In this document: one piece after another, positions 46,419 through 58,740 of the stretch
How the letters are laid out: every line of letters begins with the position of its first letter
Numbering within the stretch: position 1 is the stretch's first letter
Source: Erigeron canadensis
Taxonomy: Eukaryota > Streptophyta > Magnoliopsida > Asterales > Asteraceae
Length of the DNA stretch: 64,000 nt
Reading direction: 5' to 3'
Assembly: GCF_010389155.1 (NCBI RefSeq)
Contig: NC_057764.1
Span: 39,874,275 to 39,938,274, forward strand
Position numbers and translations under genes: made by a program
The notes under the pieces: model-generated
What the model was told of the DNA's origin: nothing
The model's database searches: none
What the model saw: the letters and a program-made list of their open reading frames with translations, nothing else

Positions 46419-46560
46419 AGTTGTTAATAAAATAAGATGATGAATAAAGGGAGTTAAAATCGGAGAAGATGATTTACAAAGAAGAAGAATCAGGGACGAG
46501 AATATGGAATGCAAATTATTTCCAAATTTGGCAAGTTTGTGAATTGTCAAACTTCAGATT
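46419..46560 (-). other. CNGC5: Probable CNGC5 5' UTR exon and leader intron
   Basis: On the minus strand this stretch ends in CT|GTAAGTTC (splice donor at 46418/46417), and a good acceptor TTTTTGCAG precedes TTGAATATATG at 46095. This predicts a non-coding first exon (about 46419-46560) and a 323-bp leader intron. Out-of-frame ATGs in the predicted leader could act as small uORFs. Inferred from splice signals only. Confidence 0.5.
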
Positions 46561-48010
46561 TGAATTATTATTTTTTATTATTTTTGTAGTAGTTTTTGTG
46601 TTTTCATTTGTTTGAACCGTCTGTACCGGCCCATTAAAGTTATGTTCGGTTTTTTGTTTTTGTTGGAGAAACATACTGTACTAACTTATATTCACGCAAT
46701 ACAATAACACTGGGATAGTGATGACGGCGATAATGTCGGCAGTGATAACGGTGATAGTGGTGGAGGCGGCAATGAACGTAAATTAATTGATGGTTGGGTG
46801 GTTAATTCAAAGGTTGAAGGATATATATTATAATTATTTCATTAAGGGTATTATATGTAATTAGGTAAAAATATTTCAATTGATTAAAAAAGTAGAAGCA
46901 TGTTTAAGAAAAAAATTTATTTATTTTATTAAATAGTACGGAATATATAAATACTTGTTGTTAAAGGGATGAAAACAAACAGCAAAAATAACTCGTATTA
47001 GGTATAATTTTAAGACTTCATTTGTGCATAATAGATCGGATATCATAACAAAATCAGATATGCTAACAGCCTAACATCATCGTATAATACACTAACATCA
47101 ATAGTTTTTTAACAAATATAAGGGTAGAACATGACAATATATTAGTATAGGTTTTGATTTTAACAAAGAATTTTTAGTTGCGTGAAAAGTGTCACATATC
47201 ATTACATAGTGTAATGGAAAATTTTATTTACCAAACTAGTATACTTTCAAAAATATTTACCAAATTAGTATAGTTTTAAAAATATAAAATATTATAGGTT
47301 AAATTTATTTTAATATTACATTTATTAAATATAAAAATAAACAAAAGTGAGTAAAAATTTCTTCACACTTTTATTTCTAAATATTTATTTCTAAATATTT
47401 CTAAAAATATTTTTAATATTTTAATATTTTAGTAAAAATATTTTAATATTATATTTATTAAATATTAAATATTATATGTACATAGTTACATATAATATTC
47501 ATGTAATACACTAGAATAATTAATATTTTATTTCTATCCACTAGAATAATATTTTCATGTAATACAATAGTATCAATATATATTTACGAACATGTTATAA
47601 ATTCAATAATATTATATGAACAAATTTTTATAAGAGTTATTTGTGAATAATAATACTTTTTTTTATATAAATATTTAGCAATTAGATCTAAAAGAAACCA
47701 TACAAGATTTGTATGAGAACCAAAAACATAGCGAAATATGGTTGTTGTTTTCATGGTCATATTTGGGGATGACTGTTTTTGTCACATGAAAAAACATTCA
47801 AAGACTATGCATGAGGATTATATAAACTTAAATGATGAAAAAGATATGCTAAAACCAAAATACGAACAAAATTAATAACCATAATTGCTCAAACTAATTA
47901 AACCACAAAAGTCACAAATCGATCCAAAATCAATCTAAAAAGAGAAAACTAACAAAACACAGAGAATAGAACATACTAACAATAATAATCTAGAAAGACA
48001 AAAAATTCCC
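46561..48010. other. Gene-free spacer between CNGC5 and the phytocyanin gene
   Basis: Contains the CNGC5 upstream region, a short GGCGGC-type triplet patch (46715-46780), and very AT-rich DNA with internal repetition of ATATTAAATATTATATG and CATGTAATACACTAGAATAA motifs (47270-47560). Nothing coding. Confidence 0.7.
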
Positions 48011-49530
48011 TTAAATCATAGCAGCAGCAGCAGCAACCAAGGTGGTCATGACCATGGTCGAAATGGCAAAGTCACTCGATCCAACCGAACTATCTTTTGG
48101 GGCTTCTGCGGGGGTGAACACCGGAGGAGGTGAAGCGGCCGATGGAGTAGTTGTAGGAGGAAGTGAAGGAGCCGGTGCGGTGGAGCTATGTTTTTGAGAC
48201 AAAACCCGGATCACGAGCTTTTGGCCCTTTTCGCAGTGTCCATTGGCACCGCTAATGAAGTAGAAGGCACCCGATTCATTTAGCTTGATCAAGGTGTTGC
48301 CGTCGTGGTACTCGTTGATAGGCTTGGTTTTGATGCATTTCTTGTAGTCGCCTTCTTCCACTTGCAGCACCGAATCCACCTTTGCGTCATATTTGAACAC
48401 TAAAAGGATAGTGAAATTAATACATATGTTGATCGATCATGATAATAATAATATATTACCAAAAAAATAGCATGGCATTGAAGCCACCATAATTAATTAA
48501 TTTAAGTGCATGCCAAAATATGTTGAATACGTACAATTGATAATACCTTTTTCTTATGTATGTGTGTATCAAAAAAGTAATGAACACATAGAAGTTTAAT
48601 TAAGGGATTTAATCAAAACCTAATTCTGATACATATATCATATATGTTAAACACACGCTACAACAAAAATGTCATTTATTCACACTTACTTTAAAAAAGT
48701 GTGAAGAAATTTCTTAATTTGTTCACACTTAAAAATGTTTAAAAAGTATTCATATTTAAAAGTGTGAAAAAATTTGAAAAATCATAAATTTTTCACACTT
48801 ATATATGTGAGAGAAAAAAGTTCACACTTCCAAGTGTGTAAAACTATATCAATTGTTCACACTTAGAAGTGTAAGGAATAATTTGTAACACCAAATTTTT
48901 TCACACAACAAAAGTGTGGAGAAATTAGGTGTTACAATTTGACTTTCACACTTTTAAGTGTGAATATATTTGACATTTGTTCACACTTTTAGGTGTGAAT
49001 TTTTTCTTTCCACACATATATAAGTGTAAAAAAATTATAATTTTTCAAAAATTTTCACACTTTTATGTGTGTGTATTTTTTAAGCATTTTTAAGCGTGAA
49101 TAAATTAAGAAATTTCTTCACACTTCTTTAGGGGAAGTGTGAATAAATGTAATTTTTTTTTGTAGTGACATAAAAACATAGCTAATAATTCTGATACATA
49201 TATATCATATATGCATGTGTAGGTAATCAAACCAAAAAAATAAAAATTAAGATTGAAATAAAAAAAAAGCATTTCTAAAATAAACTGGATAAAAATAAAA
49301 TTAAACACGGATTAATTAAGATGATGAAGTAACATATATATACCTAGCGAGTCTCCGACCTTAAACCTTTCCTTTTCGGCCCAAGCATTCAACTCGTTAG
49401 GAGCGTTGGTGCTCCACGAGTTTTGTTTTCCTCCGACGACAAACTCAGTTGCTTCGGACACATCAAGATTCACCGAAAACACGACGAGAGTTGTTGCCAA
49501 GCACAAAAACAACAACCTAGTCGAACCCAT
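48011..49530 (-). CDS. Early nodulin-like protein (phytocyanin domain, predicted GPI-anchored)
   Basis: Secreted cell-surface protein of 191 aa from two exons: 49344-49530, then 48011-48399. A signal peptide is seen at about aa 1-28 (RLLFLCLATTLVVFSVNL...SEA). The plastocyanin-like domain covers about aa 29-135 (TEFVVGGKQNSW, RFKVGDSLVFKYDAKVDSV, NEYHDGNT, AFYFISGANGHCEKGQKL). The position that is His in copper phytocyanins is Asp here (KVDSVLQV), so type-1 copper is not expected, as usual for ENODLs. The Cys pair (KKCIK ... GHCEKG) should form the disulfide. A Pro/Ser/Thr/Ala-rich arabinogalactan-type linker (STAPAPSLPPTTTPS) precedes a hydrophobic tail ending AAAAAMI, consistent with a GPI signal. 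The ENODL number cannot be told. The single intron, at the family's conserved site after VGDSL, is filled largely by a foldback transposon. Confidence 0.93.
48656..49167. mobile_element. 512-bp foldback MITE with CACTA-like ends and ACA target duplication
   Basis: Left end CGCTACAACAAAAATG (48656), right end ...TTTTTTTTTGTAGTG (49167), i.e. CACTACAA-type termini with one change on the left. The flanking triplet is ACA on both sides (48653-48655 and 49168-49170), the 3-bp duplication expected of CACTA elements. The whole element is one long imperfect palindrome with arms of about 250 bp, symmetrical about 48910. It is built from more than a dozen alternating TTCACACTT / AAGTGTGAA blocks. Non-coding. 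It occupies the phytocyanin intron. Confidence 0.88.
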
Positions 49531-51318
49531 TCTTTTTGAGAAGTTAAAAGAAAAACACGAAGAAATTAATTATATAAACGAAATGATGTTTTTTTTTTCT
49601 TTCTCAAAGTAACAAAGATTTTTTCACGTATACATTTGGGAAGTGGTAGCAGGGTGTGGGTGACATCCCCAATTTATAGAAGTTGGCAAGCCTGTCCACG
49701 ATTGCCACGTCAGAGTCATGGGTTGGAGGAGCCGTTTATCATTTGAGATTATTTCGTGTTTTTTGTTAACTCTTAATGATTTGATCATATCTCTTCATTT
49801 CGAAATTTAAACATTTTTTTTATTTATGATGATATGATTAAGCCGTTACATATTAAACGCGTTTACAGCATTTCGAAATGTTGTAGTTCAGTTTAGAAAT
49901 ACATTGATGAAATAATATTTATTTTTTTTATTACATTTATGATTACATTTATTACAGCTATAAATTAAATTGTTAATTTTTGTTGGGGGAATGAGTTTTA
50001 TTGTGTGTTTAAGTTTTTTGTTTCTAATAATGAAGTTTGACCATTGTTTAATTCATTTCCTACGGGTTTTTTTTTTATAAAAAGTTTAATTTGATATTCA
50101 TTACTCGTATCTTTATTTTTTTTGTTATCCTCGTTAAAATTATATAAATTTAATAATTCGTGAACGGTTTTGAAAATTTTTGTACAGCTTTGTATACATT
50201 AAAATCGACAAGTTTGTTACCTGATATAATCTGATATTCTCTTAGTAAATATTTTTTTCATTTATATAAAAATGATCAGCATAACTAAATTTTGAGAAAA
50301 ATCATTTGTATTTTTAAATTAACCTTGAATTTTCTCATCTATAATGAACCTTAATATGTGAGTGAAAAGTGAAAAATTGCACCTAACTACATATATGAGT
50401 ATAATATTTTCCCTTTATTAATAACACCAAATTATAAAAATTTATATAATCATCTATAAAAACTGGTAGTTAGTTTATAAACTTTTGGAATATATCTTGG
50501 AAGTTTACGAACGTGACTAAATTCGAGTATTCGACTTGCACAAACATATAAGGTATTAGCATAAAAGGTATTGCATCCAATGATGAATGAACAATAAAAC
50601 TGTATGTACTACCAATAAGTAACAAGACATGACATCTAAACATTAAGCCAACTTGGTGATAGTTAACCTGGATTACTATCATTATGTGACACAAAAAGTT
50701 TACAGATGTAAAACGAGAAGAAAAACTTTTGATCTACGTTAATAAACCAGAATTTGAAAAACTTTTGTTCTACGTTAAATTGTTAATAACCCAGAATTTG
50801 ATTGTTGATAGGAGTTGTTTAAAACCAATAAAACTATATTTATTAACAATCCAAAGTAGTACAAAATACACATTTTTCATTTAAAATGACCAGCTACGAT
50901 ACATGTCAGTTTTGTACTTTTGTCAATTTTCGTTCACTCACTGCATTATCATATAAGATCCTCATTTAGCATATCAATCAAATATGAGTATCTGAAAATG
51001 AGAAGCAGAAAGAAGTAGAAAACAAGTATCAATCAAATGTGAGTATATGAAAATGAGAAGCAGAAAGTAGAAAACAAGTACTGCTAGTAAGTTGATTACC
51101 AGGAAAAACAGACAGAGGAAGAGCAAACAAAGTGATGTTTCTTATAACATTATCACATGCAGATCATGATACAAATATCATCCAAACATATATCAGGAAA
51201 AGGACAAGATTAGTGCTAATAATACCAAACGACATTAAGACTCCCTCCAAAAGGACTTGACATAATAATAGATGAATATATGTTACATTGTCTAAGTAGT
51301 TGAAACTCATAATAATTA
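49531..51318. other. Spacer between the phytocyanin gene and the SMC2 3' end
   Basis: The left about 150 bp is the phytocyanin promoter and leader. The rest is AT-rich. It has a near-perfect 55-bp tandem duplication (about 50972-51081, units starting TATCAATCAAAT) just beyond the SMC2 3' UTR. No coding sequence seen. Confidence 0.7.
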
Positions 51319-54300
51319 TTATTTACTCTGCTTTGATGCAACCGTTCTCTGAACAGTGGAGACTCCATCCACAAACTTGGTTCGGAAAAGAACATTAGCA
51401 TTGTTGAACATGCCTTCTTTCAGGGAGACGACAATGAACTATAGATTCAAGAAGATAAATTTGTATATATTAGCATCGTTAAAATCATTATAGTTCTGTT
51501 AATAAACATTTAAGGTTGTTTCTCAGTACCTGTGAATGTGGAAAATGAGCTTTGATCATCCTCCCAATGTTCTGTGTGTGACTTAGATCAAGGGCTGCAT
51601 CAACCTACTCAAAATGGTAAAAAACATGTTTTATAAACAATAAACATATTACTGTTGATTGATATACAAGTAAATTTGATTGAAAGCCTTCAAGAAACAA
51701 TTAAGATTTTTGTTTGTTTAGTAACTCATTAAAAAGTTGGCAAATACCTCATCCAGTATATAAAGTGGAGCTGGTTTGAAGAGAAGCAACGCCAAAATTA
51801 GTGAAAGTGCAAGTAGCGATCTTTGTCCTCCACTAAGTTCTGACAATGATTGTTTCCAAACACCCCCAAAGGCTACACGCACCTCTAACCCATCCAAAAA
51901 GGTACCACCCTCTGGGGGTTCTAGTTTTGCCATTGTTCCGGGCAACAAAGTAGAAAATATAGAGCCAAAATCACTGAAAATAGTGGTGACAAGTTTTTAA
52001 TTAAGGGAACAAAATTATAGGAATATACATTTTTTAAAGAAGATTAGGTACAGAATTTCAACAGACTCACCTATTAACCTTAACCCATGTGACTTTCAGT
52101 GTCTCCTTTTTCTTCTCATCTAGCTCTTCAATCACGAGTTTAATCTTTGACTTGTCATTCTAGGTTAAAGGATCATCATAAGTAAAAGACTAAAAAGAAG
52201 ATCATTGTGATGGAAACCATGACTAAAGAGTGGGTTTACAGACCTCAATAATGTTTTTCTTGGATATCAAGTCATTGTATTCGTCTTCTGCTTTCTCGAA
52301 CAAGGCCATAACTTTCTTGTTCACTCTCTTCTCAAGGCTTTAAGAGACAAACAACTGAAAACTAAGTACTAATGGTCTATTTTCTCGCCACAAAGTATCT
52401 GGCAAAGGAATTTTTCTAACTTTGGGCCGTTTAGTAGCGAATAGCGACTGAGTTGATTAAGATCACGTTTGATCTCTAAAGAGTCAAGCGGGTAAAATAT
52501 ATATCCATCTTAAAAGGGAATAGGTCAAATGGTTCTAACAGGTAACATATAAGCCAAAGTGTACTTCTAATCATTTAATGCATAAAACCTCAGAAATATT
52601 TAGATCCTTAAATAGCTAAACTTTGTGATCAAGTTTTAGAGAAAATGGACAAACAGAGCTTGGGTCAATCTGATTCGTTATCATATGTACAAAGAATTGC
52701 TATTTTGACCCATACATTACCCGTTCAGTTTACCATCTTTAAACTTGATTCTATTGAAAAAGATCGACCTCCTTACCCTGCTTGTTCAGCCTGGAGTTTT
52801 TCAAATTGTTCTCTTGCTATGTGCGGATCACGTGATGTGAAATCGTAGTCACTTCCACTTCTTCCGAAAAGTTGTTTCTCGGAAGTTATCCAACCATGCT
52901 TTTCAATCAATTTATCTACCTTCGATGAACAATCTTTTTGTTCCATCTCCATGCGTTTCACCTACAAACGACATAATGTTATAAAAGTAAAACGGGGTAT
53001 CCCTTTACCCAAAAAAAGCATAAGTTTTGACTAACAGAGACACTTCAACAGTTCAATGAACTTGCTTGGAATGGACCAATCAGGTTATGCTTTATCTCTA
53101 ATGTGTCCGACATGCTAGATTAAAAACATTTGTTAAAATGAAACATGCAGCTCAAACAGATCGAAAGGCCTTCAAAATGTATTTATATCGCATAAAACCT
53201 CTTAAATCGTTCAATTCAATAATAGAGGATTTTAATTACAGTAAAATAACTCTAGTGACTATACTGTTCATATTTTCACCTATATATGGAAATTTGGATC
53301 CCAGACAGTAAAAAGTCATGTAACAGTTGACTTTAGAGAAACTTTTTAAGCCAACTCAGCCCATACTTAACCCATTTCAGATATGACTCGTTATAGCCTG
53401 AGTTGCCATTTTGCCAGTTATAGTTAGACTAGCATATATATTAAGTTGCCACTGTTGAATAGCATTAGTTACCTCGTTTTCTAACTTTTTCCTTTCAAGA
53501 TTTTTCTCACCGATCCTGTTCTTAAGCTTTTGTTGCTCTTTAAGAATGCTGCTTATTTGTGAATCACACTCCTTCACCTTCACGCGGGCGGCATTCAGCT
53601 CAGATTGTGCTAGACTATGTTCATCTTTCAATAAAGATACCTGCAAACAATGTCTTACAGTAAGATGAAACACATATGTAAACACATAAGTTGTAAATAC
53701 AGACAATAAACCCACCTTGGTCTTGAGAGCATCCACTTCAGAAGTTAACACGCTAATCTGCTTCTGCAATGCAACTAGTTGATTTTCCAATGATGCTTGT
53801 TCTTGTTTCACAGCTTCAACTTCCATAATAAGTTTTTCCCTTTCATTTTCATGCCCCTACATACACACTCATGTCAGGAACCGTATATATTCTCCTCAAC
53901 AAGAAAACAAGTAACTAGATGTGGCATTTCAACCCATTCACCTATAAGTAGGATAGGACTGTTTATCTCTGACAAATCATATCTCCATAGGGGTAAATTT
54001 AACAACTTGGCTAAGTAGGAATTAGATCAGCATCAAAAGTCCCCCTATGACTAATGAGTAATGCATATTGATACACGTATAAAACTCTTAAAATCACTTA
54101 ATTCATAAAAAACATAGATATTTAATGGAACACTTCATAATTATTGTTATAAAAGAGTTTTCGTAATTGTCAGTTTGTCACATATTACTTACATAAGAAA
54201 TTGGAAAATCTTGGGTGAGTCTAACCCCTAGACAAAGTTCTGTTTTGACTTCTTTCCCAAACCAGTTGCCCAGATATACCACTTCTAAAAAAAGCATACC

Positions 54301-57300
54301 TTGAGGTCTTTTGAAGCTGCTTGCATTTTTGTCTTCACTTCCTTGATCTTTTTCTCCAGATCTTTGAGCCTACGATCCCGATTATTAGCATGATCATGAA
54401 TTGATTTTTCAAGATTTGCCACTTCACTAGCGCATTCTTTAAAGTGTGCTTGCTTTTCATTAACTGCAACTTTTGCTTCTGCGAGCTCCTGCTCAATCCT
54501 TTTCACTATTTCACTAAGCTGCACATCATACAAAAAACACAAAAAGGTAAGTAAACATATTACAACTGTTATACAATAAACAAATAATAGGGTAGAACCT
54601 TATGATGCTCATTTTGCTCGGCCCTAGTCTTGAATAATGAGAGTTCATATGCCTTGAGTTCCAGCTCTTTCCTTAGCTCAGTATACTTTTTATAAAATGG
54701 AAGAATCTCACTGATCTGGACATACAAAGCCACTTAAAAAACTTCTTATGTGTCCCAAGGGTGACAAAAACAACGTCTAAAAGAAAACCTTGGAATCAAT
54801 TTCTGATAGCCGCTTCTGATGTAACGATAATTCTGATTCTGCCTCTCCCAAAGCATGTAGTTGCCTTAATAAATCACCGCCATTTCTTCACATATAAACA
54901 TGTAATAACTAAGGTCATCTACATCGCTTGCTCGTAAAAATTAAACATACAATGTTCAATGTAGCTTACTTTCGAGAGCCACCAGTCAGAAGTCCACTTG
55001 GCATATATATATCGCCATCCAACGACACACTTTTGGTACCAAACTCTCGATTGAAAGCGACCTGTGAACCATAAAAAAGATATAAAAAGAAATCCAACTA
55101 TATAAAAATCAAATTTGCATACACATAACAGAATTGAAGATAAACTCATAAAAGAGCTGATATAATGATATAACAATCTATAACTCTTGCAACCAACCTC
55201 TTGTGCAATCTCCTTGGTCTTGCAGACTAAGGTTGATCCGAAAACATATTCCATAGCACTCTGCAGTATTGATAAATCTCAGAAAAGATGGCAACAAAAT
55301 CATAGAAAACCATAATTGTCATAAAACTCAATACATGATGAATACAAACAAAAAAAACAGGCATATAAATTGTAAAACATTGTGGATTATTCCCGGTCTA
55401 TACACATTTTGTTAAATGAACAAAAAGAAAATACCATGTGAATGTATACCTGAAGTTCATTATGATAGCCAACCAATGAAAGAGCAACTTCAGCATTGCC
55501 TTTACCAAACTGAGAAGCAAAAAGGTTACCATGTGACAAACATACGAAATAAGTATGATTTCAGAGAAGATGAAATAAAGTAAGCAACTGAATAATGATG
55601 TACCTTAGTAGCAGCTTTATTTTGAATTCTAGGTTCAACAACATGGCGTTGGATTTTGTTTAAAGGAATAATTGTGACTCTTCCTCTAAGCTGTCCATTA
55701 TCTAAAAGTTGTTTACTGGTGTTTTCATTGTCGACCACAATATTATACAACTTCCCACCTGCACATACCTGGACAAAATAAAGTATACAAATTAACACAA
55801 TTAAGAGTCACAGATAAGACAACAGTGGCATGATATGATGAATGAAGACCTCCAAAGCCGTCATCGTTGAGCTATCTTTCACTCTGATGAGCTTTGCAAC
55901 CACACCTTTGACTTTTGACCTGTCAAAGTTCTTCACAGGATCACGATAAGAAAATTCAATGTTTCCTAAACATGAAGAAATATTCCGAATATCCTCTTTT
56001 ATCTTATCCACGAATTTTAACTCCAACTCTCGATCCTACAAAATTTTAAATATTCACATATATATTCATTAGAAACACGTGTACATGTGTTGACCTTTGA
56101 TCCTATTATATATATATAAAAAACACCTTTTGTAAACCCTCCATCTGTCCTTCCTCATACGAAAGTGAACTCAAAGCCTTTTCAACAGTTTCTACTTCTT
56201 TCTGTCTGACTTTCAGCTCCTTTTCTACACTAACAGCTTCATCACGCTTTGATGATAGCTTATTTTTGTTTTCTTTTAGTTCCTTTTCACTGTGACTTAT
56301 CTTTGTTTTCAATTGCTTCAGCTCAGTTTCTGCCTTTCCAACAGCCACTTTAGCATCACCTAGCTGATCTTCGAGACATTTCTCTTCATTACCACTACTC
56401 CTACCAGCAACTACACCCTGTCACTAGTCAAACAAGAATAATCAGATGATCAGAATATTAAATTATACAAAGATGCAATCTCAATAACCCAAAATTAACC
56501 TGGTATTCTTTCTCATGATCTTCCAAACTCTTTGCAAACTCCTCTGCTCTTTTCTTCAGATCAGCTGCACCATCTTCTGCGCTCTTTACAGCTGAAACTT
56601 TATCTTCCACAGACTGCTTCAGCTCTTCAATATTTTTTGCAATCTATCAGCATCAGAAAAGGAACTATCAGTAATTATGTAAACAAAAGAACCTAATATG
56701 CACAAAGAAAGTGTCAATGGACTGGCAATCAGTTTACCTTACTAGCATTCTTTATCTCGGTCTTGAGATTGTCTTCTTGATTTTTAACTACAGAAGTTTC
56801 TTTAACAAGATCACAAGAAATGGCATCAACTCGATCTGATAAACCTTTAACTTCCCCACCCATGGTCGCATCTTTTTCAGCAGTTAACTTTGATACATGT
56901 GTTTCCATCTCTTGAACCTGGATCTGTGTCATCTGCATATCATTGTCAATCTCGGTTATCTTGGCCTTTATCTCATCAACACCATGAACCGCACTATCTC
57001 GAATCTTCTCTGCTTCTACATATTCATAAGCAATACAAAACCTTTTCAACCTATCTAACTCCGCATTCCCATTAGACCATTGCATGTACTGCATTCGTTC
57101 TTTCCTCAACTTTTCTAGCGCAGGAAGTATTTCTTGATCAAGAAGCTTGTTAATCTCATCAACCTTAGCCTGCTTTTTCTCAAGGGTCTTTAAAGCAGCA
57201 TCTTTTTTTGTTTCATACATTCTTGTTCCAGCAGCTTCTTCAAGCATGGACAATATTTCAGGGGGCTTCATGTTTAACACCTTTGTAATCCGCCCTTGCA

Positions 57301-58440
57301 TAATCAAGAAATGTGGATTGTTGACATTTAGCTGCACCGAATGGAAAAGATTTTGCACTCTAGTTGGCTGTGCAATGTGCCCATTGATCAAGTATTTGTT
57401 CCTCCCACCAACCACAATCTGATACATAGCACACAAATAAACATCAACCCATAAAAACTAATGTATTGCTAAACCCTCTCTAAAACAAGTCTTCATACTC
57501 TAAAAATAACAAAGACAAATTAACTGCCTTTTCCAAGACTTAACATACTAATTAAGGAATTAATTGGTATAAATTTTCTCAAAGTTCAAACAAACATGAT
57601 TCTACTAGTAGCATCAGTTATACACTACAACATAGATACCAACCTCATCATAAGTTTCAACTGCCTAATAGTATTCGCTATACAACTAAACACAGTTGAC
57701 ATATAACGCCAATCATATTACCTTGACTAACTAAAACTCCGATTCCATAACAAAGTACCTTGATTCGGCACATTATATAACTCATCACCTCACATAAACT
57801 AAATATATACAGCGCAAAATACACGTTAAAGTAATCAAGAAGACACCATATCCTTCTGTATGCACAATACTTGTAAGCATGGCTATTGTATTTGTATCAA
57901 TCTAAGTAAGCAGTTACTAAGTTACGATAACGCAAGTCTGGGAACTACATATATTAGCAAGTCTTGGATTTTAGTATTTACAAGAAAGACATCATTTTTG
58001 TTACCCCTATATATACACATATATAACAATATAACATTATCTATACAACAATTAAATTCCAAGATATGTCAAAATCTTTAAATTTCAACTAACAAAACAA
58101 TCAGAGACGGCGTAAAAACTACCTGTCGAGTGACGGTAATTTCGGAACAATCTTCATAACCAAGAGGGCTTCTACTTCTATCCGAGTTATCGAACACAAC
58201 CGAAACCGTTGCTTTTGTAATCCCAGCTTGCCCTTGCTTATAAACAAGTTCTTGAAGATTCGAAGCTCGAACCTGCTGCAAATTAGTAATACCCAAAACA
58301 AAACAAATCGAATCAAGAATGTTCGATTTACCCGATCCGTTTAAACCCGTTATCGCGTTGAAAAACGGGTCGAAACCCGGAACAACAGTCCGTGTTGCGT
58401 ACGATTTGAATCCTTCCAAACAAACTTCTTTGATGTGCAT
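51319..58440 (-). CDS. SMC2: Structural maintenance of chromosomes protein 2 (condensin ATPase)
   Basis: Core ATPase of condensin that pairs with SMC4 to compact chromosomes. Twenty exons in order of translation: 58123-58440, 56738-57418, 56500-56643, 56127-56417, 55850-56035, 55604-55768, 55450-55509, 55198-55260, 54970-55061, 54789-54885, 54599-54715, 54300-54518, 53716-53856, 53473-53640, 52777-52961, 52244-52337, 52071-52159, 51748-51973, 51530-51604, 51319-51438. All phases agree: 1176 aa, the normal SMC2 length. Walker [10 protein letters not shown] is at aa 32-40, the Q-loop/lobe at [19 protein letters not shown], long Lys/Glu coiled coils at about 170-510 and 675-1030, the hinge at about 520-670 ([31 protein letters not shown]), signature LSGGQR at 1083-1088, and Walker B PLYILDE at 1106-1112. 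Nothing is missing. ATG 58440 is preceded by untranslated sequence and begins with the conserved [14 protein letters not shown]. Confidence 0.97.
52450..52760. repeat. Degenerate GGGTCAA-type repeat in an SMC2 intron
   Basis: Contains GTCAAGCGGGTAAAATATAT, TTGGGTCAATCTGATTCG, TTTTGACCCATACATTACCCG and CATAAAACCTCAGAAATA. The motif CATAAAACCTCTTAAATCG / ATAAAACTCTTAAAATCAC recurs in two other SMC2 introns (about 53190 and 54080), so three introns of this gene carry related inserts. Type unknown. Confidence 0.5.
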
Positions 58441-58619
58441 TTTTTTTATTCTTTCTGGATTTACAAAACCCTAGAAATCACAATTTGGGCGAAATACTGA
58501 AATGGGGTTTTCGAGATTGAAAACTTTTGAAATTAAAAAATGATTTTGGGGGTTCCCTTATTTGTGAAACTTTAATGGGAATTTGAAATGATTAAAAAGT
58601 GGGGGTTTTTTTTGGGAAT

Positions 58620-58628
58620 GGCGGGAAA
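58620..58628 (-). promoter_or_regulatory. E2F-type site upstream of SMC2
   Basis: The minus strand reads TTTCCCGCC, an exact match to the E2F consensus TTTSSCGC, 180 bp upstream of the SMC2 start codon. Plant E2F sites of this form drive S-phase genes, which suits a condensin subunit. The match is seen; binding is inferred. Confidence 0.55.
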
Positions 58629-58740
58629 AATATGATTTCAAGCATTTTGAACGAATTGTCGGATGGCAGGTCGGGTCGGGTCGTGTAGGATGATTTAATA
58701 AGCCCTGATATAAAATGGTTTCGTTTTCCTTTTTTCCCAA

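Noticed and set aside
48656..49167. CRISPR-like array, because of the regularly repeated 9-mers
   Set aside because: Repeats alternate in orientation and pair into one palindrome, have no uniform spacers, and lie in a plant intron with transposon ends.
51849..52000. Plus-strand open frame opposite the SMC2 signature exon
   Set aside because: Antisense of LSGGQR/Walker B coding sequence. The minus-strand reading matches SMC2 exactly.
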